A DNA stretch of 64,000 bases, from contig LS997562.1 in NCBI GenBank assembly GCA_000469685.2, positions 43,962,869 to 44,026,868 on the forward strand. The letters are read 5' to 3'. Position numbers and translations under genes: made by a program. Shown here piece by piece: positions 39,401 through 50,512 of this stretch (positions within the stretch are counted from its first letter, which is position 1; each line of letters begins with the position of its first letter). Origin of the DNA: Haemonchus contortus. Its lineage: Eukaryota; Nematoda; Chromadorea; Rhabditida; Trichostrongylidae. The notes beneath the pieces are model-generated. The model had not been told where the DNA came from. It did not search any database and saw only the letters and a list, made by a program, of their open reading frames with translations.

Positions 39401-42400
39401 TATGGTCTTTTTTAACTTTCATACTTTCTACTAGTTGCGTTATACTTCAGCCGAAGAGCTCCCTTCGACCGCCGGGCGCTTCATTTTCTTGTTCGTAGGT
39501 TTTTCACCTCATTGTTCCCATTTCTCTTAGGCCGTCACTGGCGTTTCCTCTGTCTACCCAACATTACTACCCTACTTACAATAGTTACTTTTGCCCTCAG
39601 ATTTTACAGCAAATATTACCACATCAAAGTGGCTGTTCAGGTTGAGCTGTTCAATGCTGTTTGAAGCCAGTTCGTACCAATTAAGCTAAAACTGTTGTAT
39701 ATGAAAAAGTATCGAGTTTTATTCGTATTCATAGGGCCTGACTGGGTTGTCCAGTTTCGCGCATAACTCAGCAGACTTGTGATTGCTCTGTTTACTCTTC
39801 CGCGTTTTTCAATCCCTCCCCGAACACTTGCCATTCTGGTTGATCTGGTCAGCGCTATAGAATTTCTTTTCTCCATTGTACATATCAAGTGGGTCCACCT
39901 TCTTGACAAGCTACCTTAGCATTTCTTCGAAAGCTAACTTTAGAAACTTCTACATAGCACCGGCTACTTGAAACAACTTGGATTTCGAGTTATTCGAGTG
40001 GCTACGGGTGATTCGCTTCCTTATTAGGGTTGCTTCCTTTTCGTATCGTCTTGTTTTGATCCCTTTTCCTGCTCCTCATTTCCCTAAGTTCCTACCTTCA
40101 TCCCTAATTTCATCGCTATTCTATTCTTACTTTCCAAATCCTATTGCAGTAATTGTGAATAGATTACGCCTGTTGACTCTTATTCTCCTAGATTCTATAT
40201 ACCCTTCCCTACTTTCGTATCCCCCATGTGAAACAAGCTATCGGGGCTCAGGAGCTATTACCCCAATCCAACTGTCCTATGCGATTCTGCCTCTTTAATG
40301 CGATAATAGTTCTGTACAAAAGGTAAGGGCGGAAGCTTTTTTCGTATGATTATGTGTATTGGGGCTCTGAGCCGTGCCATTAAGAGTAACATGGCTTGAT
40401 GAAATCAGATATGTATAGTAAGAACTGCGACAGTATAGTCGGTTACGGTGAATATTATATTTCCAATTGTATATTAATGAAAAAATGAAAGACAGTCTTG
40501 TATTAGTTGATCAATCCCGTGATAGATTCATAGTTTTGATCATCCGATCATACGTATAGTAGTGCTCCAGATGGCCCTATCCCACCCCTCTACAAGTTAA
40601 GTTGAAGTGTTAGTGATCAGCGATTTCGAGGTTGAAATCCTTCTGAGTTATATTATAGCTATAACATAGTTATTAATCGAATAATCCTTCTGTATAGGTT
40701 TATTTCAAGTCTTATTTATGTTGTATATAGTTTTTGGTTTACTTTCTATAATTTTTGTCCTGAATCTAGTGTAAAGTACCAAGTTTGAGGTCCTAGTCGT
40801 TTTAAGATATATGAATAGATATAATATTTCATATGGCTCTTGGCATTATTAATTTTATTTACCTCTCCAAGCGGTGTACATAGCGGTATCTGGCAAATTC
40901 TAGTTACTACCTGGGGAATGTATATCAATAAATCCATAGGTATGTAGAGTCTGAGGCCGGAATGTGTCAAAAAAAGGAAAGTTGTCGGTAATGTACGTTT
41001 CCTGTTGAGATCCTGATTCAGGATTCTCTACAGTAAGACCTGCAAATTAAAGGTACTAACCGGTTAGGCTATTTACTAAGTGTGTGATGAACTGAAAGTT
41101 TCGCATCCCATTACCAAATCAGTGCTGCTTTTGCATGTATGGCTTTCACCGATTTTTTTATTTTTCTTCGAATATTCTATCGCTCCTATCCTTTTCGTTT
41201 TAACCTTCTCAAAACTTACTTACATATTGTGACTTAGCTATAGCATGGCGTGTGACTAATTTAGATTCACGAGGAATACCATACCGCCATCACCAGTGAG
41301 TCATACGGCTCATCTACATCATCATCATCATCATCATCCTCATCATTCAAACGTCGATTCCATGACGACGACGTACGACCAGTTACGGTCCACGTTTGAA
41401 CCACCACCATCGTCAGCGTTGAATTATGATGGCAACCCTACGGCCACTGTCGCTACCGCTGCAACCGCTACCTCACGTCGTCATCAAAGTGACAACTACG
41501 AACCGTACTGGCGTGATCCGTCCTACTACAGAAGACGGTCGGTACTGCTCCTTCTTTCTCTCACACACTTTCTGTCCCTGCTACTGCATGTGCTTTGTTT
41601 ATTTTTCTAATTTTTCTTCTTATTAGTTCAAATTATTCTAACAAATAACCCCTTCGTTGAAGTAGCTGTATTACTTGTTTTTTCATTTCATTACGTTCGC
41701 TATGCACTCGAGCTCGTTTCGTGACCCTCGAGTTTGCGTCGCCAAAAAATTGAGTTAAAAATCAAAGTGGTCGGCATCTGATTTGCACTACGTCCGTCGC
41801 GCTCTTTAGGCTTTTCTGAGATCCTCTAGAAGTTGCGTTGGAAACGTTCAACCTATAATTCTTCGGTGGGACGAGAAAACCGATCGTGTTGGGAGCTGCC
41901 ATGGTTACAGAGTTGTACACGTTTTCAGCGGTTTTGATTAGTTCAAGTAAGCTGATTTTTCCCGACCCATTCACACACAATCAGGTGAAATCTGTTTTAT
42001 GGGGAAAAGGTTTGGAAGCGGGTGTTAGAATTGCCGAGGGAGTAGGCTTTTAACCCAATGTGTCACCTGTACCTATATACCCATGCAATGGAGTCGGTGT
42101 AGAGAATTGCCCTGCCCACACAACGTTTATGGCGACTATAATCTGGTTGAGTCTATTCATTATTTGGTAACTTGGCCACTCATGAAAGTCTTTCAGAAGG
42201 TGATCAGTTTGAAGATGAATGGGGGGTTTTAAGAAGAGGAAGGAGAAGGGGAAGCTGGGCTCTCATAGGGATTCGATCTTACTAGCTAGTGAGCGTTGCA
42301 TTCGTGATATTGGGATTGGTCGTTCGGGCGTAAGTGTTGGTAATGATTAGGCGGAACCGGATTCATTTGATTATAACATCACGTTTTTGGGTGATGTAGG

Positions 42401-45400
42401 AAATTTTTGGCAAAGTTATAGTGAAGAGCTAACAATTATCTGGAAACCCTGCTGAGGGAATGGTGGATGGTGGAGGGAGTTCTTGGACAAGTTGGCTGGC
42501 ATGTCGTTCCCGAATCAATTTCTGCTTTCCCTTATGAGATGTGACATGAGTGGCCCCTGGGATGAAGTGTTAAATTCTGCCAGTGGTTTGTTTGAGATTT
42601 CTGATCAAGTTTCAATAGGATCGGGCCGGGAGCATATTCAGCGAAGGTATTCCTCACCATTCCCATCCGGGGCACCTCAATTGCACAGCGGGATTCGAAA
42701 ATCTGTTTTCCATCATCCCTGTTGAAGGAATTAATCAGAACTACAAAACGATAGAATTCAGACGTCGATTGGGCTCAGCTAAATATATTGAAAAACTTCT
42801 TGTCCCTGCCATGCCATTATGCTGAACTTTACGCTCGACATTGAAGGATGTTCTTCAGGTTTTCTTCAAGTTTCTGAATTCATATGATTCAGAATCCTCA
42901 TCTGAAATCATGCCCTGTACCTTCTCAGCCTGCTTAAATTCTTTAAAATTCAATGATATGATCTTTTTTTGAATTTCCTCAAAAGCATTTTGAGATATTT
43001 CTTTCAAAATATTTGTGAAACTATTTCAGATTCTGTGACGATCGAGAAGAAAACGGTGTTCTGGACTCGGATAACCAGTCCTCGATGCGACACACAACTT
43101 ATGCATTAGTGAAAACTCGTCGAGATGTCGACGAAGACGATGAACTCGACGACGAAGACGATGAACGCATGAGAAGTACGGGATCCGATGAAGAAAATCA
43201 TCACCATAACGGTCATCGAGCAATCGTCGAAAATGGAGGAATGGCGCCACGTGTACTGGAAACACGACGAGGACTGAGTCCGGAACGGGATCCGCTCGAT
43301 CGTGACAGAAAGGTCTCCTTCAGCACCGCACCGATACCTGTTAGTCCTCTAACTTCAGTACTCGTAAATCTATTTTCTTAACTAACTAATGTACGTGGTT
43401 GTGTCGAGTGAAGGGAAATTGGTGATTGGCTCTTGTATGTGTTTTTTTTTTCAAACAAAAACCTTTCAATCTAGTCCCTCGCGGATTTCAGGTATACTGT
43501 ACACATTCGGTGGAGGAATACGATCGCAAAAACGACGATATCGATCCGGTGGCCAGTTGCGCTGAGTATGAACTCGAGAGACGTCTCGAGCGTATGGAAT
43601 TGTTTGATGTAATGCTTGAGAAGGGTCCTGAGGGACTCGGAGTCTCAATTATAGGTCTGTGAATCGAATATTTGATTTTTTCTAAAATTAATATTGGGGC
43701 ATCATTATCTGGAAGTGACTGGATGCGGCGGAGAACGGCAGATAGCGGGATGATGATAAAAGAAAACGGATTTTCAGGTCTATCCTGCTTTTTTAAAAAG
43801 CACTGGGGGTCTCCGAGGTCCTGGTCAAATGTTTTTGATATCAGCTGTCCGTCCATGATAGACATGAACATACCAAAATCTCACTCGTTTTCATCTCTGA
43901 TCACATCACTCACTGTCTACGATTTTTGCGCGATGAAATGAAAAAATTTTTTCCCCATTCTAGGCCTTGGCTACACTAGGCCGTAAGGCTGTAGTTGATC
44001 GTTGATAGGAAAGCTGCGAAGGGGAAATTTTTCTTTTGCAAGCTAAATACCCCGCTTTGAAGTGGCTTGAGACTGGTTTTAGGAGAATAATTGGCCCGAA
44101 TGACCACTGGAACAAATTTTTTCAGGCAATGGTTGGCTGAAGTGGCCCAGTTATGTCATCCTAGCATGACTTTTATATCGATCCAATTTATCTATTAGTT
44201 CAAAAATCTTTAAACGATTTTCTGAAACAAATGAAGCTTGAATCCTCGTAGAAAATTTAAGATAGCTAAAACTTGTTTAGGAATGGGCGTAGGAGCTGAT
44301 TCAGGCTTGGAAAAGTTGGGCATATTTGTGAAAAACATCACACCCGGCGGAGCTGTACACAGGTAATCTTGATCGGAAGATTTTTAAGTCTATTTTGGTT
44401 TTGATGTTTATTTTTCATTCATGAGTAGTGATGTCATTCCAATTTTTCTTTTCTGAAGCACTCTGTACTCCTACAGCGAAGGATTGTTTCCAGGGATGGT
44501 CGTGTACGAGTATGTGATCAGATCGTTTCGGTCGACGGTAAAAGTCTTGTCGGGGTTAGTCAGCTCTATGCAGCTGAAACTTTACGGGCTACGTCAAATC
44601 GAGTGCTGTTCACGATTGGTTAGTTTAAGTGATTTTTACACCGTTTGATTACTACGTTTTACCTCTACCCAATCAATGGTTTTTGTATGAAACTGGTCTT
44701 GGTGGAAATTGTGGTCCCCATTCAGCTGAAGAACCGTACCTGGCAACGGGAGGGGTATTGAGTAAAGTTCGAATTATGGCGGTTCCTTCACTCTAATGCA
44801 GAAAAGTCTGGGAGGTAATAATATGATGGCTAATAAAAATAAATAATATATCTGTAAGCAGTGAAATCAGCAGTTGTTTATTTTAGTTTTTTGATATGCC
44901 TGATGCAATTCGTCATAAAAAGAGAGCAATCAAATGGTTAGAGAGTAAAAATGATTTGGAATTTCATGGGATGGGGAGGAGGAGTTTGAGAAGTGGGTTG
45001 AGCATTGAATGGAATAAATGTATTGTCAGATTACATATTGGTTGACAGAGCTTTATGGGAGGCGGGGTTTTTCGGTGGAAGGCACCACATTCAGGGCCAT
45101 GGCCACGATCAAATAGGGCGTAGTTCTGCATGTCTGTTTCCAGTCGCTATGTTCCCAACTGTTACGAAATTACTTGCCACACCCCACCTAGTTCCATTTC
45201 ATGGCTTTTTTGGGTACCTGAAATGACGGACTATCTACTCCTTCCCCTGCAATAAAATTGTCCGCAACATTTTTTTTCTGGCACCGCGACAGGTTGTTAC
45301 CAGTGTGACCGCTCCGGTGCCTGGAAACGGTGTGCCGGTGAAAGTCTAGGTTTGTGGAAGTAGTGACCTTCAACAGGTTGTAATATGATCCTATTCTGAA

Positions 45401-48400
45401 AAATGGCTGCAGTGTTTGACATTAGCAGTACTACTGGAATTGAGGAATAGGTCACGAATTTTCCGAAGGTGGCTGGTTTTTTCAGAGTAGCGCTGTTGGG
45501 CTGTCTCGCTATGTGAGCTCCTTTTATCGACTTCTAGTGTGACTTGACGAAAGGGATGTATTGACCAGCTCCTGTATTCTTTGCGAAGAGTTCGCAGCCA
45601 ATTCTAAACTCCTTAACGAGCCTGTCAGATGTCTGTCTCACCCATTATCGGGTCGTGATGAGCCCTTGATGTCTGCCCTTTATGTTGTCTGGGTGACTTT
45701 CAGAACTATTCCAACAGAAGATGGATTTGAGGGCTGTAATGATGGGGTGTTAATGATGTTGAAGCCTTCCATCAGGGTTTGTTTCCTTGTTGACTGCCGG
45801 GCCTATTTAGGACGCGAACCGAATTTGGACGAGTCCGAAGTCGCTCAACTTATTCGTCAATCACTGGAAGCTGACCAGTCACGTTTCGTCGGTGGTGGTC
45901 CTAGCGAAGGCGACGAAAGTCAACCCGAGGAAAGCGAATCTGTGTCGGCCAGAAGCATGGACGAGGCGGAGATTCGCGTGAGTTTCCTTGACATTCATTG
46001 ATTTCTTTGTTTATTCGTTTACATGAATTTGTTTGCGTTGAGAAAATAATTTTTGGAATCTCCATAAATACCCAACTCGATGGGTAGTTTTACTGATTTC
46101 TAATCTGTAGCAAAGCTTTCGCTGTTATTAGATCTTTCGTGGTTTGGATTAGGAATATTCCCTGGTGAATTTCTTACTAAAACCGTCAGTGGGAGAACAG
46201 TTTTTCGGATAGTTTTTGTGGGTTCATGGGTTGCGAATAGGGAGTATCTCTGTATTTTTCTCTCTAATGCTCTTCAAAAAAAGTTTTTCATTTCATTAAA
46301 TCATGACTTCTTGCTTCTCCAGCGGGTGTACTTTCCCTGACTATTCCTTCTTCCTATTTGGAAGACCCATCCTTTTTTCATTAATTGATGCTGTTTTTGG
46401 AATTAAACTCGACACAGCTTCATAACGGGCTAGTCATCAGACTCGAGTTTCAGTGGAATATCATCGTTTCATTTTCGGAAAGCTCCAGTTATTGTGGTGT
46501 TTCTCGGTTTCTTTCCTTTTTACTTTTCTTTTGCTCCTTTCACCTCCTTTCTCTTCTCCTTTTCTATTTGTTTCGGCTGTCTTCCGATATCTTACTGAAA
46601 CTTCTGCACCTTTTTAGGGTTTTGTTCTCAATAGGGTAGGTATGGGGTTTCATTTGGATGGAGAGGGAATTTTTTAGGCTACATTTCGTTAATTTTTTTT
46701 GCTGAGCGAAACTTTCTACTAATCTTCGAGCGTTCATATGTAATCGGGGATGATTTCAGTCGAGAATAGCTGCATTGGAGTTGGAATTGGAAATGTCCCA
46801 GAAGAAAGCCGATCAAATGCATGATGTTTTGGACAGCACAAAATCTCATTATGATCAATTGGAAAAGAAATACGATCAAGCTAATCAGTTGCTACGGAAT
46901 TATCAGGAGAGGTAAATCATCCATTCATTTAGCGGTTGGATCTGCTTATTTTCAATCGTTTTTGGTGTCCGTAGCAGCCGTGACCAGAAGGAACTTACCA
47001 CGTTCCTCGATTCTCAATTCTGAGAAATGAAAATCACCCTTAAGAAATGAATTCAACCCAAATTCACAACTCTGGCTGGCTTGCTTGAAATTGAGGCCGC
47101 TCAATTCATCATAATAATCGCCTCCTAATGGGAAATAAGCGGATGAAAATTTTATGAAAATTGTTTTGAAATTTTTGATTTTCAGAGAAAAAGAGTTGCT
47201 TTCACGTGAGGAGAACCATGTAGAGCAGTTAAGAGACAAGGATGCTCACTACACCCATCTGGTTACTCAACTTAAGGTGAGTAACAGTTAGGAACAAGTG
47301 TCTAAATTATATTTTATTTTACATTATCGCCTTTTTTGGAAGTTTCTGTTAATGTCAGCTGCGAAACAACGTTTTGTTTGATTTTGTCTCAAACCTTATC
47401 AATTGTTCAATGGAAGTCTGGAAATTCTAGGAATTATCTTTTACAGGAGCGTATTGATGAACTCGAAGCAAAACTAGAAGAGATGGATCAGCGAAGGCAA
47501 TCCATCACCAATAACGAGCTATCAGAACTGAAGGAAAAGCTAAAGGTCAGATTGCAGTTTCCGCCAAGCTTGGACCACATTCGGATCATTTTCCGGAGGG
47601 TTTGACTTCCATCAAAAGTTAAAAATTGTTTTTTCAGGACAAGTTGGAGAAACGCGATGAGGGGTTGGCTTATAAACCTGGCGGTGAACTGCCTCACGAA
47701 GATAAAGCGGTTATGGCTAATCTGGACGACGCCAAGGAAACTATAAAACCTACCACGATCAACAACAATAGCATTCCGGTAGGTTTAGGAGCTTCTTTGA
47801 GTGGGGACCGGCTCTCGGTGTGTAGATCCTATGTAGAAAGCACCCTGTGTAATTCCAGTGCCGCAAAGATGCTGAAGTGTCAACATGGGATGACGACAAG
47901 TATTCGTCGTCATGTGGAAGTCCTATCCCGCGAATATCCGAACCAGCCAGTCCTGCTCTCCCACATCGATTCGTTCATCGACGACTCCTGTTCCCTCTCA
48001 AAAAGAAATACATAACGAGTACGTTTCCTTTGTTATTTTTTTCAGTTGATCAGAATCATTCTTTATCTAGTACTCTGATTTGTTGTTTGGCTGTCTGATC
48101 TATACGGTGTACGGTATGGCCTATATACAGTTAAGCTATTGTTCTTTCAAAGAATCAACTGATGCAGCTTATAAGCCAGAAATTGATATAGCGAGTGCTG
48201 GATATGCAGGCTCCATCTCCTGTGGGTGTGGTGGTAACCGCGACGCGACAGCTCGCGGAATATGCCTATTTACCAAGTTATCATTCTCGGGTATCTTCAG
48301 GGTAATATGGAAATTTAATAAAAAGTAGATTTTTATGCAGTTGAAGTAAGTTGTTTTTTGCCGTAGCGCAACCGCCCGCGTCCTATGCTTTCAAATTATT

Positions 48401-49143
48401 TATTGCATCCAACTTGCGTTGTTTGACATAAAACGCAACTCTGTCACGAAATTCAAAGAATTTAATTACAAGAATAGTGAAAGAAATTCAGTGAAAATCA
48501 TATATGCCCCGATTTTATTCTGATGTTGTATACTATTTATCTTGAAAACGCATACTGCATACTTTTCTGAACGCGTACCACTCTTCTTTACTGATTTGTT
48601 TATTTCTTACTTTATTTATATTCATTTTCAGATGAGAATGAGTTCTGGCGTGCTTCCTGTGAACAAATCCAAGGATTGCAAGTACTTCATTGGACCGTCG
48701 ATGATGTCTGCCAGTTGTTGGTCTCAATGGGCTTGGATAAATATGTTCCCGAATTCACAATCAATAAGGTCACTGGAGCGAAGTTTTTGGAGCTGGATGG
48801 AACCAAACTGAAGGTAAGACGACTTGTAAAAGATGCCGATCTTTGCCACCGACTCTCTTTTCTTCCTGTAGTCCTCATAGATTTAGAACTTCGTTTGGTT
48901 TTTGTGCTTATTCGAATATTTTCACGCACTGCTGCTTTAAATTTAGAACTAAGAACAGTTTTTTACTTTTTTGACTGAATTTTCACTTCGTTCCAGACTA
49001 TGGGAATCCAAAATCACTCGGATCGCTCGCTAATCAAGAAAAAAGTGAAGATGATCAAGAATCGGATAGAACGTGAACGAAAGTTGTTAGAAAAAGAAAG
49101 TCGAACACGAGTGATCGCTCAAGGAATGCATATTCAAATGTAG
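30445..49143 (+). CDS. nab-1: Neurabin (PP1-binding, PDZ and SAM scaffold protein), 16 coding exons, 791 aa
   Basis: Exons read by eye: 30445-30537, 33143-33244, 35514-35602, 41265-41537, 43030-43339, 43492-43654, 44281-44362, 44494-44618, 45811-45977, 46760-46911, 47186-47276, 47447-47545, 47638-47778, 47859-48018, 48632-48813, 48997-49143. All introns are GT-AG, all phases agree, and the sum is 2376 nt including the TAG stop. Order along the protein: short N-terminal region with a P-rich stretch (about 45-60), His run, acidic stretch, RKVSF PP1-docking motif (279-283), PDZ (about 326-414, loop GLGV at 337-340), coiled coil (about 470-600), SAM domain (about 700-765) and a basic tail. Neurabins tether protein phosphatase 1 to F-actin at synapses and cell cortex; that role is family knowledge. 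A SAM domain points to neurabin rather than spinophilin. The start ATG lies 6 nt inside the first coding exon; an earlier start or extra 5' exons cannot be excluded. The N-terminal actin-binding region is too divergent for me to confirm. Confidence 0.9.
31946..32449 (-). CDS. Longest unspliced ORF outside the two genes, doubtful
   Basis: A 167-codon frame lies on the strand opposite nab-1, inside its second intron. No recognisable motif or splice pattern was found. At this base composition about one ORF of this length is expected by chance in a window of this size, so it is listed only because a nested gene is possible. Confidence 0.12.
   Translation of the reverse strand: MEAFLFSYSITNFTTKKFIVMKNLRCVKSILRNFERNNMVRRGGVSEQLLKKIAHSKEGFFAIWRLTTASTCHSFLTQAFDGSYSQKLSDAVMPQIRIRTNENNLRGLNLSTILESDQRGIQDYIEKRDELFPSNVVLKHLNSSFKMFKLSWPVRCELCSSLFTFSV
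32452..32463 (+). repeat. G12 homopolymer tract
   Basis: Twelve consecutive G lie in nab-1 intron 2. Such tracts can form G-quadruplexes; in C. elegans they need the DOG-1/FANCJ helicase for stable replication (established knowledge for that species). Confidence 0.9.
34476..34770 (+). mobile_element. Diverged SINE copy in nab-1 intron 2
   Basis: The head GGCAATTGGCGC, a B box-like GGATCGAATCC, then CCCGCCTAAGCCAA and a tail CGCGGGATTGATTAA...ACTTTATCC follow the reference order with many substitutions. No clear target duplication was seen. Confidence 0.75.
36191..36462 (+). mobile_element. tRNA-derived SINE, B-box deleted, with target-site duplication, in nab-1 intron 3
   Basis: Same family as 9556-9851 with very high similarity in the body. 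The A box is at 36208-36220, but the B box and following segment are deleted between GTCAGGG and CAACCAAGCC. A perfect 14-bp duplication, TATTCCTAAATTTT, lies at 36177-36190 and 36463-36476. It sits in the same orientation as nab-1. Confidence 0.9.
38100..38392 (-). mobile_element. Diverged SINE copy, reverse orientation, in nab-1 intron 3
   Basis: The tail (reverse of AAAAACGGGATTGA) lies at the low end. The body has ACTTGCGG-like, AAGTCAGTGCTTTTA and GTCTGGTACCAAT blocks, and the head region lies near 38350-38392. It matches the reverse complement of the 9556-9851 copy. Confidence 0.75.
39620..39905 (-). pseudogene. Coding-like relic in nab-1 intron 3
   Basis: One - strand frame reads [20 protein letters not shown], then continues beyond a TGA with a hydrophilic segment ([19 protein letters not shown]) before further stops. 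The composition is protein-like but the frame is broken. It may be a processed or transposed fragment of another gene. Confidence 0.3.
41265..41537 (+). CDS. nab-1: nab-1 exon 4: His-rich low-complexity linker
   Basis: This exon joins exon 3 by a split Lys codon (AA|A) and leaves CG for the next exon. It encodes a run of seven His, a Pro and two more His (codons CAT, near 41315-41344). A Thr/Ala-rich and then Tyr/Arg-rich stretch follows. The donor at 41538 (gtcggt) is chosen over gtactg at 41542 because only the first keeps the frame into exon 5. Confidence 0.85.
43030..43339 (+). CDS. nab-1: nab-1 exon 5: acidic stretch and PP1-docking RVxF motif
   Basis: The exon encodes an Asp/Glu-rich run (about 43112-43165) and ends in [15 protein letters not shown] (residues 280-283) fits the RVxF consensus that binds the catalytic subunit of PP1, and the flanking STAPI is characteristic of neurabin and spinophilin. 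The exon ends in phase 0 at donor gttagt (43340). Confidence 0.9.
43492..44618 (+). CDS. nab-1: nab-1 exons 6-8: PDZ domain
   Basis: Exons 43492-43654, 44281-44362 and 44494-44618, plus the first codons of the exon at 45811, encode one PDZ domain. The carboxylate-binding loop is GLGV and is followed by [20 protein letters not shown]. The later [15 protein letters not shown] and VLFTIGRE strands are typical of PDZ. The long match across split codons (G|GA, AG|G, G|GA) supports the splicing strongly. Confidence 0.93.
45811..47778 (+). CDS. nab-1: nab-1 exons 9-13: linker and coiled coil
   Basis: Exons 45811-45977, 46760-46911, 47186-47276, 47447-47545 and 47638-47778. The first encodes an acidic Ser-rich linker. 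The next three are heptad-rich ([32 protein letters not shown]), which fits the dimerising coiled coil of neurabins. The fifth ends in phase 0 with NNNSIP, the point from which an alternative terminal exon may branch (see 48192-48305). Confidence 0.88.
47859..49143 (+). CDS. nab-1: nab-1 exons 14-16: basic hinge and SAM domain
   Basis: Exons 47859-48018, 48632-48813 and 48997-49143. Exon 14 encodes a Ser/Pro segment ending in a basic [17 protein letters not shown] stretch. Exon 15 encodes the SAM core ([22 protein letters not shown]) and exon 16 finishes it ([16 protein letters not shown]) before a charged helix. The TAG stop is at 49141-49143. Confidence 0.92.
48192..48322 (+). CDS. Possible alternative 3'-terminal exon of nab-1 with its own stop and poly(A) signal
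   Basis: Inside intron 14 an open frame starts directly at an acceptor (gatatag, ends 48191) or, in the same phase, at tatgcag (ends 48209). It reads about 31-37 codons of protein-like sequence ([18 protein letters not shown] and on) and stops with TAA at 48303-48305. AATAAA follows at 48317-48322. Phase 0 entry matches the end of exon 13 (47778) or exon 12 (47545), but not exon 14. If used, the product would have the PP1, PDZ and coiled-coil parts but no SAM domain. Everything except the motifs themselves is inference. Confidence 0.4.
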
Positions 49144-49901
49144 CTCTCGACCAAATGGATTTTTAGCTCCACCCGCCCTGTCACTCTGGTTCATTCCAAT
49201 TTTGTGTATAATTATATGATTACTCGTTATTGTGCTGATTAACAATAGCTCATATTTACACATGCACACATATACATCATCATGCCGTTTTGCATGCGTT
49301 GAAACTCGTACCACCATCCGTTCGTGTATCGTCGTGCAAAACGTGCATATTGATTGGCGCCCAGTGGTGTCGCATGCGAGTATGTACGCGCGTGCGTGCG
49401 TACGTCCATGCACATGCCACTGTGTCCGATGGATCCAATAGACGACCGGGTACATAACTGAAGTTGTTGCCCAACCGAGGAGACTACTAAGCAGTTTTCT
49501 TCTATTAGAGTAATTATATAGGTGATTTATATAATATTAGTGAGTTTGGCTAATTGATTCAAAAGTATTGTCTGTAGATCATATGCTATTTCACTTACTT
49601 TTCATGTCGCTGTCGTTTTCATATTTTTGCATGAATTTTTATCTGTATGCGAGAAAAAAAGTACCGAATAACAAATTCTAATCCCATACAGTGGTATACG
49701 ACCATCATCATCATCATCATCACATTCGATTTCTTTCCTTTCTTTCATATCATCATCATTATCATCATTCTGTGCGACCAATATAATTATTATTATCACC
49801 ATAAATGATATATGTTTGTAGCTGTTTGTTTTTTCTTTTGCTTTGTGTTGAGAAGCATGTAAACGCGGTGTTCAGAATCTTATATTGATTGATTGAATAA
49901 A
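49144..49901 (+). other. nab-1: nab-1 3' UTR region with poly(A) signals
   Basis: No coding signal follows the stop. AATAAA occurs at 49896-49901 and again at 50031-50036; the first is the likelier end. The stretch holds CAT-rich microsatellites (49702-49722 and 49748-49768) and GTGCGTGCGT-like purine-pyrimidine alternation near 49389-49402. Confidence 0.4.
49702..49768 (+). repeat. CAT/ATC microsatellites in the nab-1 3' region
   Basis: Seven CAT units at 49702-49722 and an interrupted run at 49748-49768, separated by a T-rich stretch. They are likely length-variable. Confidence 0.85.
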
Positions 49902-50289
49902 ACTTAATGCCATATGGAATTGTAGACGATTTTAGCCATGCATGTTTTTTCAGAAGAGAAATACTGGCTACGGAAGAGTTTTTATGATTTCCTTTTTTTA
50001 TTTTTTTATTATATACAGTCAATAATCATTAATAAAGGTGCTGCGGCTATACAGTTAATAATCATATTCCACATATCGATTCTTTCAGTAATATTAGCTG
50101 GTTTTATTCGTCACTTCACTCGAACTTTTTTGTTAAATTCAGGAATAATCTAATAGTAAATTAAGTTGATTTCGATTCGACGCTCAGTTTTTTTTTCAAC
50201 TTAGCTGTACTTCATCGTTTTCAATTGTGTCGATGTATACAGTCGAGAAGGAACTTGAGGGACTCGAGTCCTTTGACTTGGTGACTGAG

Positions 50290-50512
50290 TCGATCTTGCT
50301 TAGGATGAAACCCGCATTCGACTTGCACTCAGAATCGTAGGTGTGCTTGGATGCGTACATGGTCTATTCCACGACCTGTTCAGGGCAGCTAATGCACAAG
50401 TCGATGCTTTTATTCTCCCAAACGAGACTGATACCAATTCACCGACCCTAGTCAGTAGAAGAACTTCGTTGAACCAGGGTGGGTATGAATCCAGGTCTCA
50501 ATGCACTGACTA
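50290..50512 (-). mobile_element. Diverged SINE copy between the two genes
   Basis: Blocks CCGCATTCGACTTGCACTC, GATGCTTTTATTCTCCCA and GAGACTGATACCAATTCACC match the reverse complement of the reference body. It lies between the convergent 3' ends of nab-1 and pde-5. Confidence 0.7.

Larger units (their letters stand above)
35603..41264 (+). other. nab-1: nab-1 intron 3, 5.66 kb
   Basis: The largest intron of the gene holds two SINE copies (36191-36462 and 38100-38392) and a broken coding relic (39620-39905). The rest is AT-rich without recognised signals. A missed micro-exon is unlikely to be needed because the flanking exons join in phase (AA|A). Confidence 0.6.

Noticed and set aside
43488..43871. 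Open frame of 127 codons on the - strand
   Set aside because: It overlaps the PDZ exon of nab-1 antisense; the + strand frame has splice support and family motifs.
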